A stretch of 64,000 nt of DNA from NCBI RefSeq assembly GCF_910592395.1, contig NC_088311.1, forward strand, positions 8,064,501 through 8,128,500. Direction: 5' to 3'. Positions 49,511 through 60,600 of the stretch are shown here, in pieces (position 1 is the first letter of the stretch; each line of letters begins with the position of its first letter). The stretch is from Lineus longissimus (Eukaryota > Nemertea > Pilidiophora > Heteronemertea > Lineidae). The notes below the pieces were generated by a model. It did not search any database and was not told where the DNA came from. It saw nothing but the letters and a program-made list of their open reading frames with translations. The position numbers and the translations under genes are program-made.

Positions 49511-49645
49511 ACGATTTCACTACGATGTTTGACAAGAAGGGGCAGTGCGCGAGATAGGCTAATGAGCAGACTTCCCTCGCTTGAGTTTCAGAAGAATGTT
49601 CCATATCGCGCTAAGCTGACCACTGCTGACCATGACAGGCGTGCA
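49511..49645 (+). repeat. 135-bp duplicated segment F, copy 2
   Basis: See copy 1 at 47538-47672. Here the open frame runs on past the homology to a stop at 49702 (ALDWYRLELNIEYAGGDAF) and starts upstream near 49394. No domain is recognised. Confidence 0.85.
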
Positions 49646-49793
49646 TTGGACTGGTACAGGTTGGAACTAAACATTGAATATGCTGGTGGTGACGCTTTCT
49701 GATGAGAAGTTGGTTGTGACTGATGCAGTATCCTTGGACTTGTCCACAGCATCGTTCAATCATTGCTCTCTGAGCTGCCTTGATTCTGTACTT

Positions 49794-50234
49794 ACCCAAA
49801 TACTAAGACCAAATGCCTGTTGACTGTGCTTTAAGAGAGACTGGCGCCATGCCTAGAGATATGACTGACCCCTATTGGCAAATTTGTATGACTTTATCTT
49901 GCCTACCTAGCTGCTGCCTATAGTCTCCCTTTAACTGCGGAACACTTCAAAGTCGATAAAATGCCATGTTCCACCTTTTAATGTGTTCAGACCGCCATTT
50001 TCAAAATAATCAAGTCAGGACACTGCCTTCTAGTCTCATAATAAATTTTGCTTTCCTCAATAATAACATTTCTTCTTCTTCAATGCTTTCATCATTCCAA
50101 ACTTCTCCTCATCTGACTTTTACAGGGGTACAGTCATGGCAATCAAAACCCAAATACTGAGACCAAATGCCTGTTGACTGTGCTTTAAGAGAGACTGGCG
50201 CCATGCCTAGTCTCTCTTAAAGCACAGTCAACAG
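49794..50234. repeat. 63-bp direct repeats plus a perfect 26-bp hairpin
   Basis: ACCCAAATACTRAGACCAAA through GGCGCCATGCCTAG occurs at 49794-49856 and 50148-50210 with one difference. Copy 2 is immediately followed by an inverted partial copy. As a result CTGTTGACTGTGCTTTAAGA+GAGACT (50171-50196) pairs perfectly with 50209-50234 across a 12-nt loop (GGCGCCATGCCT). Between the copies, TTTTTACAG at about 50124 resembles a splice acceptor. Confidence 0.9.
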
Positions 50235-50384
50235 ACACCAACCCCCTCAGACTCAGAAACCACAAACGCCCAACCCTTCCTGCTACCTTAATACTTCTGG
50301 GTTCAAATATACACAATAGCTTAGCGAAAAGTGTCTCCCTCAATGCAAGGCTGGTTATTAGACTGTCACTATAATGCAAAACCA

Positions 50385-50573
50385 AATGCAAATACCACAG
50401 CAAAACCAAATGCATGCCGCACAGAAGATGAGCCAAGGACACCAGGAGATAATAGAAGAAATTGATGTACTCAGATTTTACAAAAAGCGGACAACAGTGA
50501 AATGAACAACCAGTCTGTCTCAGCCTGCCAAGCTCAGAGCATCATCCACGTGGTATTGCTGTGATGGGTCATG
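50385..50573 (-). mobile_element. MITE family B, copy 3, reversed
   Basis: On the minus strand it starts TGACCCATCACAGCAATACC and follows the interior of copy 2 closely (TGGTTGTTCATTTCACTGTT, ACATCAATTTCTTCTATTAT). The far end (ACCACAGCAAAACC on plus, near 50394) is decayed, and the sequence AAAACCAAATGCA is locally duplicated there, so the exact boundary is uncertain. Confidence 0.75.
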
Positions 50574-53500
50574 TATGCATAAGGTTGATGGTATGTATAC
50601 TTTATTAGAAGAGAGGCACTTGGGGATAGACTGAATATCGTTTTTGCTGTCGAAATTTAAGAGTTGCAGTACTGTTGAAATGTTTGCGCCTTTTTAGTTA
50701 GCTTTTGATGGTGCATGAAAATATCAAAAGCGCACACGCAAATTTCACGGTATTATGTTTTTAAAGTATTATGTTGTCATTACCACTCTACGCTGAGGTA
50801 GAAATACCTAAAGGCGGTAAACTACCCCACGAGAAGCGGAGTCTTCATAGCAACATGAAGTAACACTGGTATCCAGTGTGTCTACACTCCATTAAGGCGG
50901 TGGATACCTTGGTTACCTTGATAAACTGTAGACACACTCCTCACCTATATGTGAACTCTCGAAATGAAGGTGACAAATGATGATATCTTCAGTCGTGTCA
51001 CCACAGGGGAGTCTCTGATGTAACACCACGGTCATACATGTAGTTCAAGTCTATCATAGGAACTTGATCCAGGGTGTGTGGCAATCCCTCTTTCAATCAA
51101 CTTCTTAAAGATCAACTGACATTTTTAACATTTTATAATTTGATTTTTTGATGATAACAAACAGTTCAATAAAAAAAGCTTAACGCAGAAATCACACATA
51201 TTATAATTCATGAAAGCCCGCGGCGTGACGTCCTCAACAAGGAAAATGATGTCATACCTATAGTAGCGAGCTGAATTTCGTATCTGGAGAATATGAAAGA
51301 AAAGCATGTTTTTTCACATATAAGTCACCCGCATGATTTTATGGTACCTGACTTTTGCCGCAATTGTTCTTAATACATTTGTAATACACTACTAATGAGT
51401 AAATTGATATAGCGGTCTTAGATTGGTGAAACTAAAGTATATTGCCAACTTTCCATGTCCATGCCAAGGACACAGACATGGCTAATCTCTAAACCATGGG
51501 CATGATGGAAGACTAAGTATGGCGTTATCCCCAGCCTAAAAACAAAGGATCAAAGGCAACCTAAGGCCAAGGCATTGCTACCACCTTATATCTAGAAAAC
51601 AGAAAATATTATATCCAGTATCGGCAATGGTATTATTGGCATCTTTTTGTTCTTTTTCATTTATTCTGATACCTCCTGGCTGCACATGATACAAGGATGA
51701 GAAACAATAACCAACAATAACCAATTCTTACCACTACAAAGAAGAGTCAGCGATGCAACCAGCTAGGTCACAGTACCTCTTATGGCAAAGTGATGCTGTG
51801 CTAGTCCAAGGACATTCATACCATCTAACATATGGCAAGTTGGGATAATCGTATAAAATGTATTGCAATGTAAATAGGAAGGACCATTTCACAAGCTATG
51901 ATTGACTGGGTTTTAGGCCCAGTGCGTAAGTATGTTTGCTATGGGCTTCAAATTATCTAAGAGATGGTGCCCCCTACTCTTGAGGTCAAGGTTCCTATTC
52001 CAATTCAAGGTCACTTACTTTTCAGACTATCAAATAAACACCAACCTTAGAAAGTATATGCAGATGGCTGGAGATTCTCAAACATTACAAAAGAAAGTTC
52101 AAACCAACTTTACAAACAAGACACATGTCTGGGTTGATTTTGAAGTTTTGCACATGAAAGAAAGATAGTTTCAAAGGTATGCTAATTCTTTCACTACTTG
52201 AAGGAACTGAAATCTAACTAGGCATCTTTAAAGATAGGTAAATTATTCTAATTAGCAAAAGGAATTTATGTAAAAAGTCCTCGTACTAGCAAGGTGAATG
52301 ACCTTAGTCGGCTGACTGCATTTTGAAGCTCAAACCAGAAAGCAATAAAACTCCAATGCAATTAACTACTTTTCTACGCTCCAAAGCAGCAACGATGTTG
52401 AAACATCAGCCTCTCCTCACGTCCAAAGAAATAAAAGAGGTAAATACTTCTAGGCATTTATTTTTAGCACTATGTATAGTGTACTACTCATTATACTTAT
52501 AAGAAGTAACTTGCCACATTTAGCACGACAAAATCCTACCTTTTAGATACTGAAGTAAAAATCATCAAATGAGAGTCACTATCAAAAGCCATAAGCGAAA
52601 GACTTAGTCATCTCAGATGGCACAAGGAAAAAATAAGCAGCTTTCAAAAGATTTCATCGAAACATGCTCTAAATGTCCATATCAATACTGCTTTGAGTAA
52701 TCATCACTAAAGGATTGTTCAAATGCAATTATATCAAAGTACATGAAACACTGTTATACGTATGAATTCTTTTGGAAAATTTCAGACTGTTGATAAGCAA
52801 TTAGCAGCCATCTAGCTTTAAAACCAAGGCGCCAATATACCTTTGTGATGAAAGAAAATGACCAAATGGAAATATAATACTAGAAGGAAAACTGAACTTC
52901 GCCAAAGCCTTTTTTAAATCAACAGGCCACCATTTCAACAATCTGACTCAGCTTTGACTGTAAATGTTGCGTATTTAACAGACAAATTCAAAATCAAAAT
53001 ATGCCTCTAACATGTTCATTTCTGGTCAGATTTCAAGAACTCAACATTTTACAGTCGAGTGCTTAGGCATAGACTTCTCCTTCTCTGTGTTAAAATTAAA
53101 CCCTTTTCATGAGGATCAAGTACGAAAACTTCCAAAAATTGGGAATATCATGTCGGAATTGCCCGACTACTTACTTTGAAAGTATGCCTACAAGAACAAT
53201 ATGACCTGTAATCAGCCGCAGCATTTCTTATTTGAGCCAAAACATACCATCTCATCAGATGCACGTGTCAAATGTGTTCAGGTGAGAATCTTCATCTAAA
53301 GAATGGAAACCAGTGCTTTTCTCAAGGAAAATCAATGGGCATGTCAGTTACACACAAAGCTTTACTTGATCAGTGGACACAGTGGACTGAAGATGATTCC
53401 CATCATTCGACTGCTTTCATCTCAGGGTAACTATTAGCAAGGGCTGAAGGGAATGTTTTTACAGAATCAGAGCTCTGCAAGAACTGCAAGACACATGGCT

Positions 53501-53974
53501 ATTTTGGACTATCAAGGACTGTCTTGTCCCCAAGCCGGTTCATCCATGTAACCAGAGTGAGCTGGTTCAGGCAACACCATCCCAGTAAATGCAAGACATA
53601 TATGCTAAAACACCATTGTGATCTAAGATTCTTCATGATAGCAGCGTTAGTCTCACTGAAATAATATTCTCCAGGAAATTGTTCTGCATCAAAGGAATCC
53701 GTATTGGTTTTTGGAATTAAAAATCAGCAAGTATCGATCATCGATGCAACTTTGTATTTTTCTCTGGCGACTTCTAAGAGGTAGAGCATGGTTCGAAGTT
53801 GACGGCACATCGACTGGAGCAATATGAGATTACGAAAGAAAGATAGCAACAGATAACAACAGGTAATGCTTTATTTTCACAGACAGAGATTGCCAGCAAA
53901 ATCGGCTAAATCAGTATTTTACATTTTGCCACCACTTCCTTACGTTTTACAATGTAAATCTGGGCTAAACTTTA
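50574..53974. other. Non-coding, presumed intron, one MITE A terminus
   Basis: Apart from the family A end at 51404-51440 and a short inverted pair AGTGTGTCTACA / TGTAGACACACT (about 50874-50938), nothing is recognised. Confidence 0.35.
51404..51440 (-). mobile_element. MITE family A, single terminus
   Basis: The minus strand reads ATACTTTAGTTTCACCAATC then TAAGACCGC, a clear family A end. No left partner was found within 250 bp, so the copy is truncated or its other end is too decayed. Confidence 0.55.
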
Positions 53975-54753
53975 AGCCCGCACCACACGGTGAAATTTGC
54001 GTGATGCAAGTGACACGCGTGCACGTTGCGACAGGCAAATTCTCATTGTGTGGGGTCGTTTTTTGCTGCGTATCTTCCTCGCGTGTCGAGACGCAGCCGA
54101 TCTAGCATGTTTGATATTTTCTCGACACGCGAGGAAGTTAATCACCGTGTGGGGGCTACCTGCATCAATGTTGCGCGAGTTCGACGAATCACAACAAGCA
54201 GATCGGTCACATGATTTATAGGTCAGTCACATGATACCAAAATGGCAGCGCCCGGGAACTGTCAAATCCTATGAGACGTATTATGGACCAAGAAGACCAA
54301 ATTGCCCGTATTCTCCTGCTGTTACTCCGTCGGAGGCGGCGGCGGAGGCGGCGCCGCGTGGACCGTAGTCTTTGGACAAGGCCATGGATTCAGAGAAGAG
54401 AGGATAAGGGGGCCTATGCAAATCTAATTGCTGAATTGCGGGAGGAGGACCCCATGAAGTATCGCCAGTTCCACAGAGTGCCATTTTGGTATCATGTGAC
54501 TGACCTATAAATCATGTGACCGATCTGCTTGTTGTGATTCGTCGAACTCGCGCTACATTGCTGCAGGTAGCCCCCACACGGTGATTAACTTCCTCGCGTG
54601 TCGAGAAAATATCAAACATGCTAGATCGGCTGCGTCTCGACTCGCGAGGGAAGATACGCAGCAAAAAACGACCCCACACTGTGAGAATTTGCCTGTCGCA
54701 ACATGCACGCGTGTCACTTGCATCACGCAAATTTTCACCGTGTGGTGCAGGCT
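53975..54753 (+). mobile_element. Harbinger-type element with long inverted arms, TTA target site
   Basis: Flanked by TTA at 53972-53974 and 54754-54756, the 3-bp duplication typical of PIF/Harbinger. The left arm 53975-54247 (273 bp) starts AGCCCGCACCACACGGTGAA. The right arm 54479-54753 (275 bp) reverse-complements to AGCCTGCACCACACGGTGAA. The arms differ at only about seven bases and two indels (roughly 97% identity). The CACCGTGTGG-type decamer recurs three times per arm, and CTTCCTCGCGTGTCGAG forms a further palindrome within the left arm. The unique middle (54248-54478) encodes the start of a transposase. CpG content is high compared with the surroundings, which fits a young insertion. 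Confidence 0.93.
54271..54510 (+). pseudogene. Harbinger transposase N-terminal fragment
   Basis: ATG at 54271 opens a frame reading MRRIMDQEDQIARILLLLLR, then an Arg run coded by CGG/CGC repeats, then WTRPWIQRREDKGAYANLIA and ELREEDPMKYRQFHRV. The W-RPW-QRRE-KGAYANL-ELREEDP-KY--F pattern is the conserved N-terminus (before the DDE catalytic domain) of HARBI1-like transposases. After about 70 residues the frame runs into the right inverted arm and stops at 54510, so no Asp/Asp/Glu catalytic domain is present. It is the residue of an internal deletion that created a non-autonomous element. Such a fragment could be translated but cannot cut DNA. Confidence 0.85.
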
Positions 54754-54872
54754 TTAGAATCCCTGATCGGAAATGACGTAGTTTGATCGCATTCAACTAT
54801 AAATCCACTGAACAGTGATGCTTGGTTAGTCAACCGATGACCTTTTTTTGGGGTGTGATCAGGGATTGTAAA
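54754..54872 (-). mobile_element. MITE family D, copy 2
   Basis: Reverse orientation relative to copy 1. The minus strand begins TTTACAATCCCTGATC (54872 downwards) and ends CGATCAGGGATTCTAAA. Its outer TTTA abuts the right end of the Harbinger element: the TTA target used by Harbinger is the terminal TTA of this MITE. Confidence 0.75.
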
Positions 54873-55952
54873 CTCGTTCCTAAATCTGTCATACATGCGC
54901 AAACTGCGCTGACAGCACTTCCATTATACAATTATGAGTCCTAACGATATCATGACTTAAGAGATGTATTCCATTCCAGTGGGTGAGGGTGCACATCTGT
55001 CCTTTGGTCGTATGTTTTTCCCTTGAAATATGTCAGATCTGACATCAATCATCAATAAAAAAAAATACCCCATCCAAATTTTGAGAACAGGTTTGGCAAG
55101 GAACAATATTTAATTTTTACTTGGCCTATTAAAGCAGATAGCAGCTTTGCTGTAGGTACCACATAACACCCATCAACAATGATAAAACTAACTGTTTTAT
55201 AGTTGACTCAGCGGCTTAGAGCCAACTGAAGGCAACATAAATAATTCCAAAGAGAAGAGTGCATTTACTTCCAGATTACCTTTCCATATACATTTCCCCA
55301 GAGAACTTAGATTCGCCACACAGCAGCTGGCCATTACTTGTTTACAAATACCCGAAACCATAAAAGCGTCTTGGGGACATTTTCCACTGGATTGCCATGT
55401 AATATTCATCAGGATTTGAGTTGGTTGCAAAGTCAATACCTTGAGATTACATGTGTATCTGTTGCAGACACAATAGTCGTTTCGGATGACTTTATCGTAA
55501 CAGCCAGGGTTCAATCTAATGAAGAATTATGTACTCAAGCATGTACTTTTAGGTAAAACTGACATGACCATTCATCTTGGGGATTCCCAAAAATATCTCA
55601 AAAAGAAAGAAATTCACAACTTTTTCGCCGTATTCTTGTTTCTCTTTCTCAAATGGAAAAATATCCTTTTATGAGTTTTATCTTTAATGAAAATGCAATG
55701 CCTGAACAAATTTGGTGTTTTTCAGTAATTGTACTGGTATGATAGAATTGTTCTTTCCATTCTCAATGATTAGACCTGAAAAGGTCAGCAAATACATCTC
55801 CATCATCTAAATGTACTGCTAAATGTATATTGACAGCCAAGAGTACAAAATTAGATTCTACCAGAAAATTGAATTTCGGGTTCATTTTCTCAGACATCAG
55901 GCAAAGAGACAGGCTCTCAAGTTGGAGTGGAAAGTAGTGGTAAGAGAAGATC
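54873..55952. other. Non-coding, nothing recognised
   Basis: A 105-codon minus-strand frame (55197-55514) has Cys and Leu scattered through it but no motif and no splice support. Confidence 0.35.
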
Positions 55953-56095
55953 AGTGTTGTCAAATGGCCTCCCCAGCAAGGAGACTCAAGCAATGGACAA
56001 GAAGGTGTTGCCAGATGGCATTCCCTGACAAAGAGAGACTCGAGCAATGGACAAGAAGGTTGACCATAGGTGTTGTCAAATAGCCTTTCCAGCTA
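55953..56095. repeat. Tandem 51-bp units, two full and one partial
   Basis: GTGTTGTCAAATGGCCTCCC (from 55953) and GTGTTGCCAGATGGCATTCC (56004) each end AGACTC-AGCAATGGACAAGA+AG. A third partial copy TGTTGTCAAATAGCCTTTCC starts at 56072. In the plus frame it reads as CCQMA(S/F)P...RL(K/E)QWTRR repeated 17 residues apart, but no wider coding context is seen. Confidence 0.85.
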
Positions 56096-56277
56096 TGCAC
56101 TCCCCCACACAGAGTCACAAGATGCTCTTGAAAAATTTCACAACAAATATTCCTTCCCAATGTAAAAGCCCCACCCCATTTGTTAGAAAACGTGAAAATT
56201 GAAGTGGAAATAAAAATTACCAATTCTGTAAATAAGTAATGAAAATAAATTTCGAAAAAAATCCTCTTTGTAGACTG

Positions 56278-56484
56278 GTATACACTTGTTTCACCAATCT
56301 AAGACTGCTTCTGAAAGATCAAGAAATATCAAGGCACATGGTCCGTCCATGTCATTTAACACGTTAGACAAACGTTTGGCGGTACCAAGGTGATCGAGAT
56401 GTTAGGTTTCAGGTTGGTCTCTTTCTCGTTTTCTTGTAGTTATTGATCAACTGGTCTTTTATCATTAAAACGAGAGTATACACC
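56278..56484. mobile_element. MITE family A, diverged copy
   Basis: Left end GTATACACTTGTTTCACCAA then TCTAAGACTGCTTC; the right end, reverse-complemented, GGTGTATACTCTCGTTTTAA. Size and end structure match the copies at 6390 and 57472. The right terminus has lost the CACCGATCTAAG core. Confidence 0.6.
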
Positions 56485-57471
56485 AAGCTTTAGTGAACTT
56501 GTGAACAAAAAACCGCACTTGGTTAATGGTTGTTTCTATTCCCATGAGTTGCAAGAAAATACAATGAACAGGAACGAACAGGAATTGCGCAGGCAACCAA
56601 ACCAATCCCCATAAAGGCATGACAACTGCTTTCATTAACAATCTATTTTGTATATTTCATATCTATATCTTTGAAATAACAATCGATTTTTATGTCTATT
56701 TCTTTGAAAGAACATGTTCTACGACTCAATTCCTTCATAAAAAATGAATGAGAACAATATTTATTGCTTCGTATAAGTGACATTCAAAACAATAATGTTG
56801 TGTGTGTGTTGACTGACATTTCCACCAAAAGATACATGACTGTTGCTCAGGAAAGTTCGTGCAGGTAATTTTCATTAATAGATCATGCTCTCGAAAATAT
56901 TACGCCGTGAAAACTTTGGTGATTTTCCACGAAATAATAAAAAAATGATTTTTACAGTAGAGTCTCATAGATTCCATTGAAATTTTTCACCTGAGTTGTT
57001 TGTAATCAACAAAATTTCTCAATTGCAGTTGTCCCTTGACTCTTATGTAACACGTTTTGGTTTCAAGTAGGCCTAATAAGGTGGTTACAAATGTACCTGA
57101 ATAACTGTGCAGTGTGGGACTTGTTTATCTTGTCTGCAAAAATCACCTTTTGACAGGCAAAAATATAACCTGACGTAAATGTGTCTATCCCTTGGCAATC
57201 ACAAAAGTTTAATGCTGCGAAAAAATATTTCATTCTACAGTAGACAAGTGGATGTACCAAAGGCAGAGACAATTATTGGAAATCCATCATATCTATATTG
57301 GTTGCTTTTAGCCATAAGTAATAATCTTTTAGATTCATGCATGTGAGTTTTTGTGGAAGAAAGGGAAAAAAATGTATTTGGTGAAATACAGCTTGCTGGT
57401 GGTACGAGAGCAAGGGACACATTAGGCAATATTTCAGCTCCATCTCACTAACCAAGGTTAGAACTTAAAAC

Positions 57472-57698
57472 ATACTGTAATTTCACCGATCTAGGAGCAG
57501 TTTTGAATATCCAAGAAGTTGGTAAATTATGCTCATAGTCCTTAGATCCCATTCAGAATGTTCCACTTGAATATACAATGGATTGGTGACAAGTTTTCTG
57601 ATGGTCATGACATCATGTTAATTCCAGCTTGACCTTAGTTTAGTTTTCGATTTTTGAGTAATTAATGAAGCTGTCCTACATCGGTGAAACTAGAGTAT
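57472..57698. mobile_element. MITE family A, complete copy (about 227 bp)
   Basis: Left end ATACTGTAATTTCACCGATC then TAGGAGCAG; the right end, reverse-complemented, ATACTCTAGTTTCACCGATG then TAGGACAGC. No coding capacity. The interior shares only size and a GATGTCATGACC-like string (GGTCATGACATCATG here) with the copy at 6390-6608. Confidence 0.75.
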
Positions 57699-60600
57699 TA
57701 GTGTCACTTGGCAGTGCTCTCATGTCCTTCAGCAGTGTTCTCATGTTCTTCCCTACATGTAATAACAAAATCAATTGTGCCATCATTCCCACACTGGCAG
57801 AGCATAAAGATTCCTTCTTAATGCCAAATGGCCCTTTGAGATAATAAACTGGAGATGTTTTGAAAGATTAATGAGCAAGAAGTCAAAGATTAATATGGAA
57901 AATGCTATATGCTAAAACCACTAAAAGAAATGAAATGGCCTGAGGCCATTGTGCTCACTGTCTAGATATTTGGTGGTTAGGAATTCATCCTTGTTTAAAG
58001 AAACATTCTACAAGTATAGTATATAGGTCAAACCAAAGTCGGTATGACATGTGATGTATCCTTGCTCGGAGTACCCACATGTACCATAAAAATATCATTG
58101 AAAACAAGTCACTATCATGCGAAATATTGCACTTCTTACCTTTTTTAGTTTTGGCCCCCCGGTGGCCAAGTCGATGATCAGATCAGACCGAAATTAGGTG
58201 TCAGAAGTAATACGACGTAGGGAGACATGTGTACCAGGGAAGTAGGGAGTCATGTGATTTCTTCCACAACAGGAAGAAAGAATTAATTTGAATTACATTT
58301 TCGTGGGCAGTGAAAAAGTGAGCTTGTGGAGTTGTGGAGTTGTGGCATTGTCTTCATTGCTTGTTCCCTGGTACATCTAATGGGAAGGTCCGATAGGCCA
58401 AACAAAGGTTCTCTGGGTGAGGCGCACATGGTCACAAGCAAACCCTGTATGAGGAAATATGCTACAATTGAGTCTACGGATACCCAGCTAAAGAAACCTT
58501 CAGTCTGCACAAGAAATGCCAATTTCATCATATTTGTTGTAAAAACACATGAGAATTTACTTCAGCATGTCTTAACAGTTGCATATATTTACGATGCCTG
58601 GTATTAAGGATTTCATCAATCATCAACGGAATGCTGAGATGCAGCATGTATAAACATACTGACTACTATTGCACACCAAGTGTTATATAGCCAATAGATT
58701 CAAGTGATAGTCTCAACATATTCTGAAATCATGGTGTACCTTGGTTTAGAATACTGAAGGAAAAAGTTTACCTACAATTTTTCAGATTCGGCATGCTGTT
58801 TAAGCAGCAATCATATTACTTTATTGGTAGATATGCTTGATCTTTAGCACATTTTCAAATCTAAAGATCAGACAGAATTAAGTTGAAATGTGTGAAATTC
58901 TTAACAAGTCAAAAAGCTATGAAGAAATTTAGGTGATATAAGTTTATTGGCACAAGAGGTCTTGGAAAAAAACAATCAGGATGCCCTAGAGTTATCACAT
59001 TTGGTGTCCTATTTTAATCAGAGAGGGTTCATTACCACATCATCAGTTCTACAAACTGGCAAGGGAAATCTTACTTTTTTCTTTGGGGAAATCAAGAATA
59101 TGATATCATCATTTTAGTCAATGAAACCATTGTCTGAAATCTTTGTTATTTTTTCTTTCATTTTCATTAATTACCAGCCTCAGTTTATTATCTGATTCAA
59201 GAATATATAACTCATTTCAAGAGCAAAAGGTCAATTCAAGAGCCAGAAGGTCAATTTTAAGTTTAGGTCTTCTTCCAGTTTCAGACGCTAAATGTTGATG
59301 ATGTTAATCCTGGTACATGTTTGACATTATTATCCCTGAACACCAAAACCTGAACTACTGCAAAAGTATGCAGTCCCTTAGAAACGTTCTTTTTGAAAGG
59401 CGTCACAGGGAATCTACCATTTTTGGCACTGGTAGGCAAACTAACGAGCTAATAGAAATGAACAGAAAAGAATACCGTTACCACAAAGCTCTATTTCAAC
59501 CACTTGCCCACACAATTGCTCGAAGGAAGGAATCTTTGATTTATTGTTTTTTTCTTCCTATCAGTTTGGTTACCAGAATTTGAACTGAAACGTTAATCAA
59601 CTAAGAAAAGAGCCTTGAGATAAAAGCTCTACTGTAGCACAGGTGATTAACATGATTTAGGGGAATTCTGGAGAATCCTAGGGCAAACGATAAACCAAGA
59701 ACTTCAAGTCTGGTTGTTTTACAGGTATGTATACAATCTTATCAGATGTAAACAGGCAGTGCAGCATGAATGGAAAACTCGGGAAGATGCTGCTTCGGGT
59801 AAGGCAAGAATCTTTTTATTGGTTGGTGCTTGGAATTACCTTCAACTACGAAACCTGTGTCCAGCTAATAGAAGTGTCAGCTATTAAGGGAGGTTCCAAA
59901 GGACATCCGACTGAACCACAACCCTACAATTGTGAAATGCCACTGCTCATTGATCTTGACGATGCTCCACATTTGTCGCAGACCTAATAGAATTCAATGT
60001 CATACAGTAACCCATGATGAGAGGTTTTATAAATTTTACATGAATTTTATGATGATTGATTAATGCAGTAGCATTTGTGTACTTGCACTAATATTAAATA
60101 TTCAGCTGCCATATGATAAAACTATGTTGTATTTCAAACTAGCTCAAGTGGGTACCTTCTAGAATGAAAAAACTATTTTGTCGAAAAATGTCAGTCAAAA
60201 TTGACAATTTAACAAAATTATGAAAATTACTAAAACAGGAGAATGCATCGAAAGATACACCAATCACCCATCGATTCTCACAAAGAAATAGAACACCTAA
60301 TACTGTATTTCATCACAAAAGCTCAGACTTATTGATCAAATAGTCCTAAATATACTCGAGATTTATGGTGAATTATACACCATTTCACATGGTGAATTAT
60401 ACACCATTTCACAGAAATAGTATCATAGGTTATTACAGTACTACAATGTAGCAAGAATAAATAAAGACTATGAATTTGTCAGTTCAGGAAGGCAAAATAT
60501 TCTCCTCTAAAAATTAAAATTAAGTTGTTAAATTAACCAAATGCATAGTGCATGTTGTATAGAAGAAGGCTAACCTGATCCTGAGGTTGACACTATCAAT

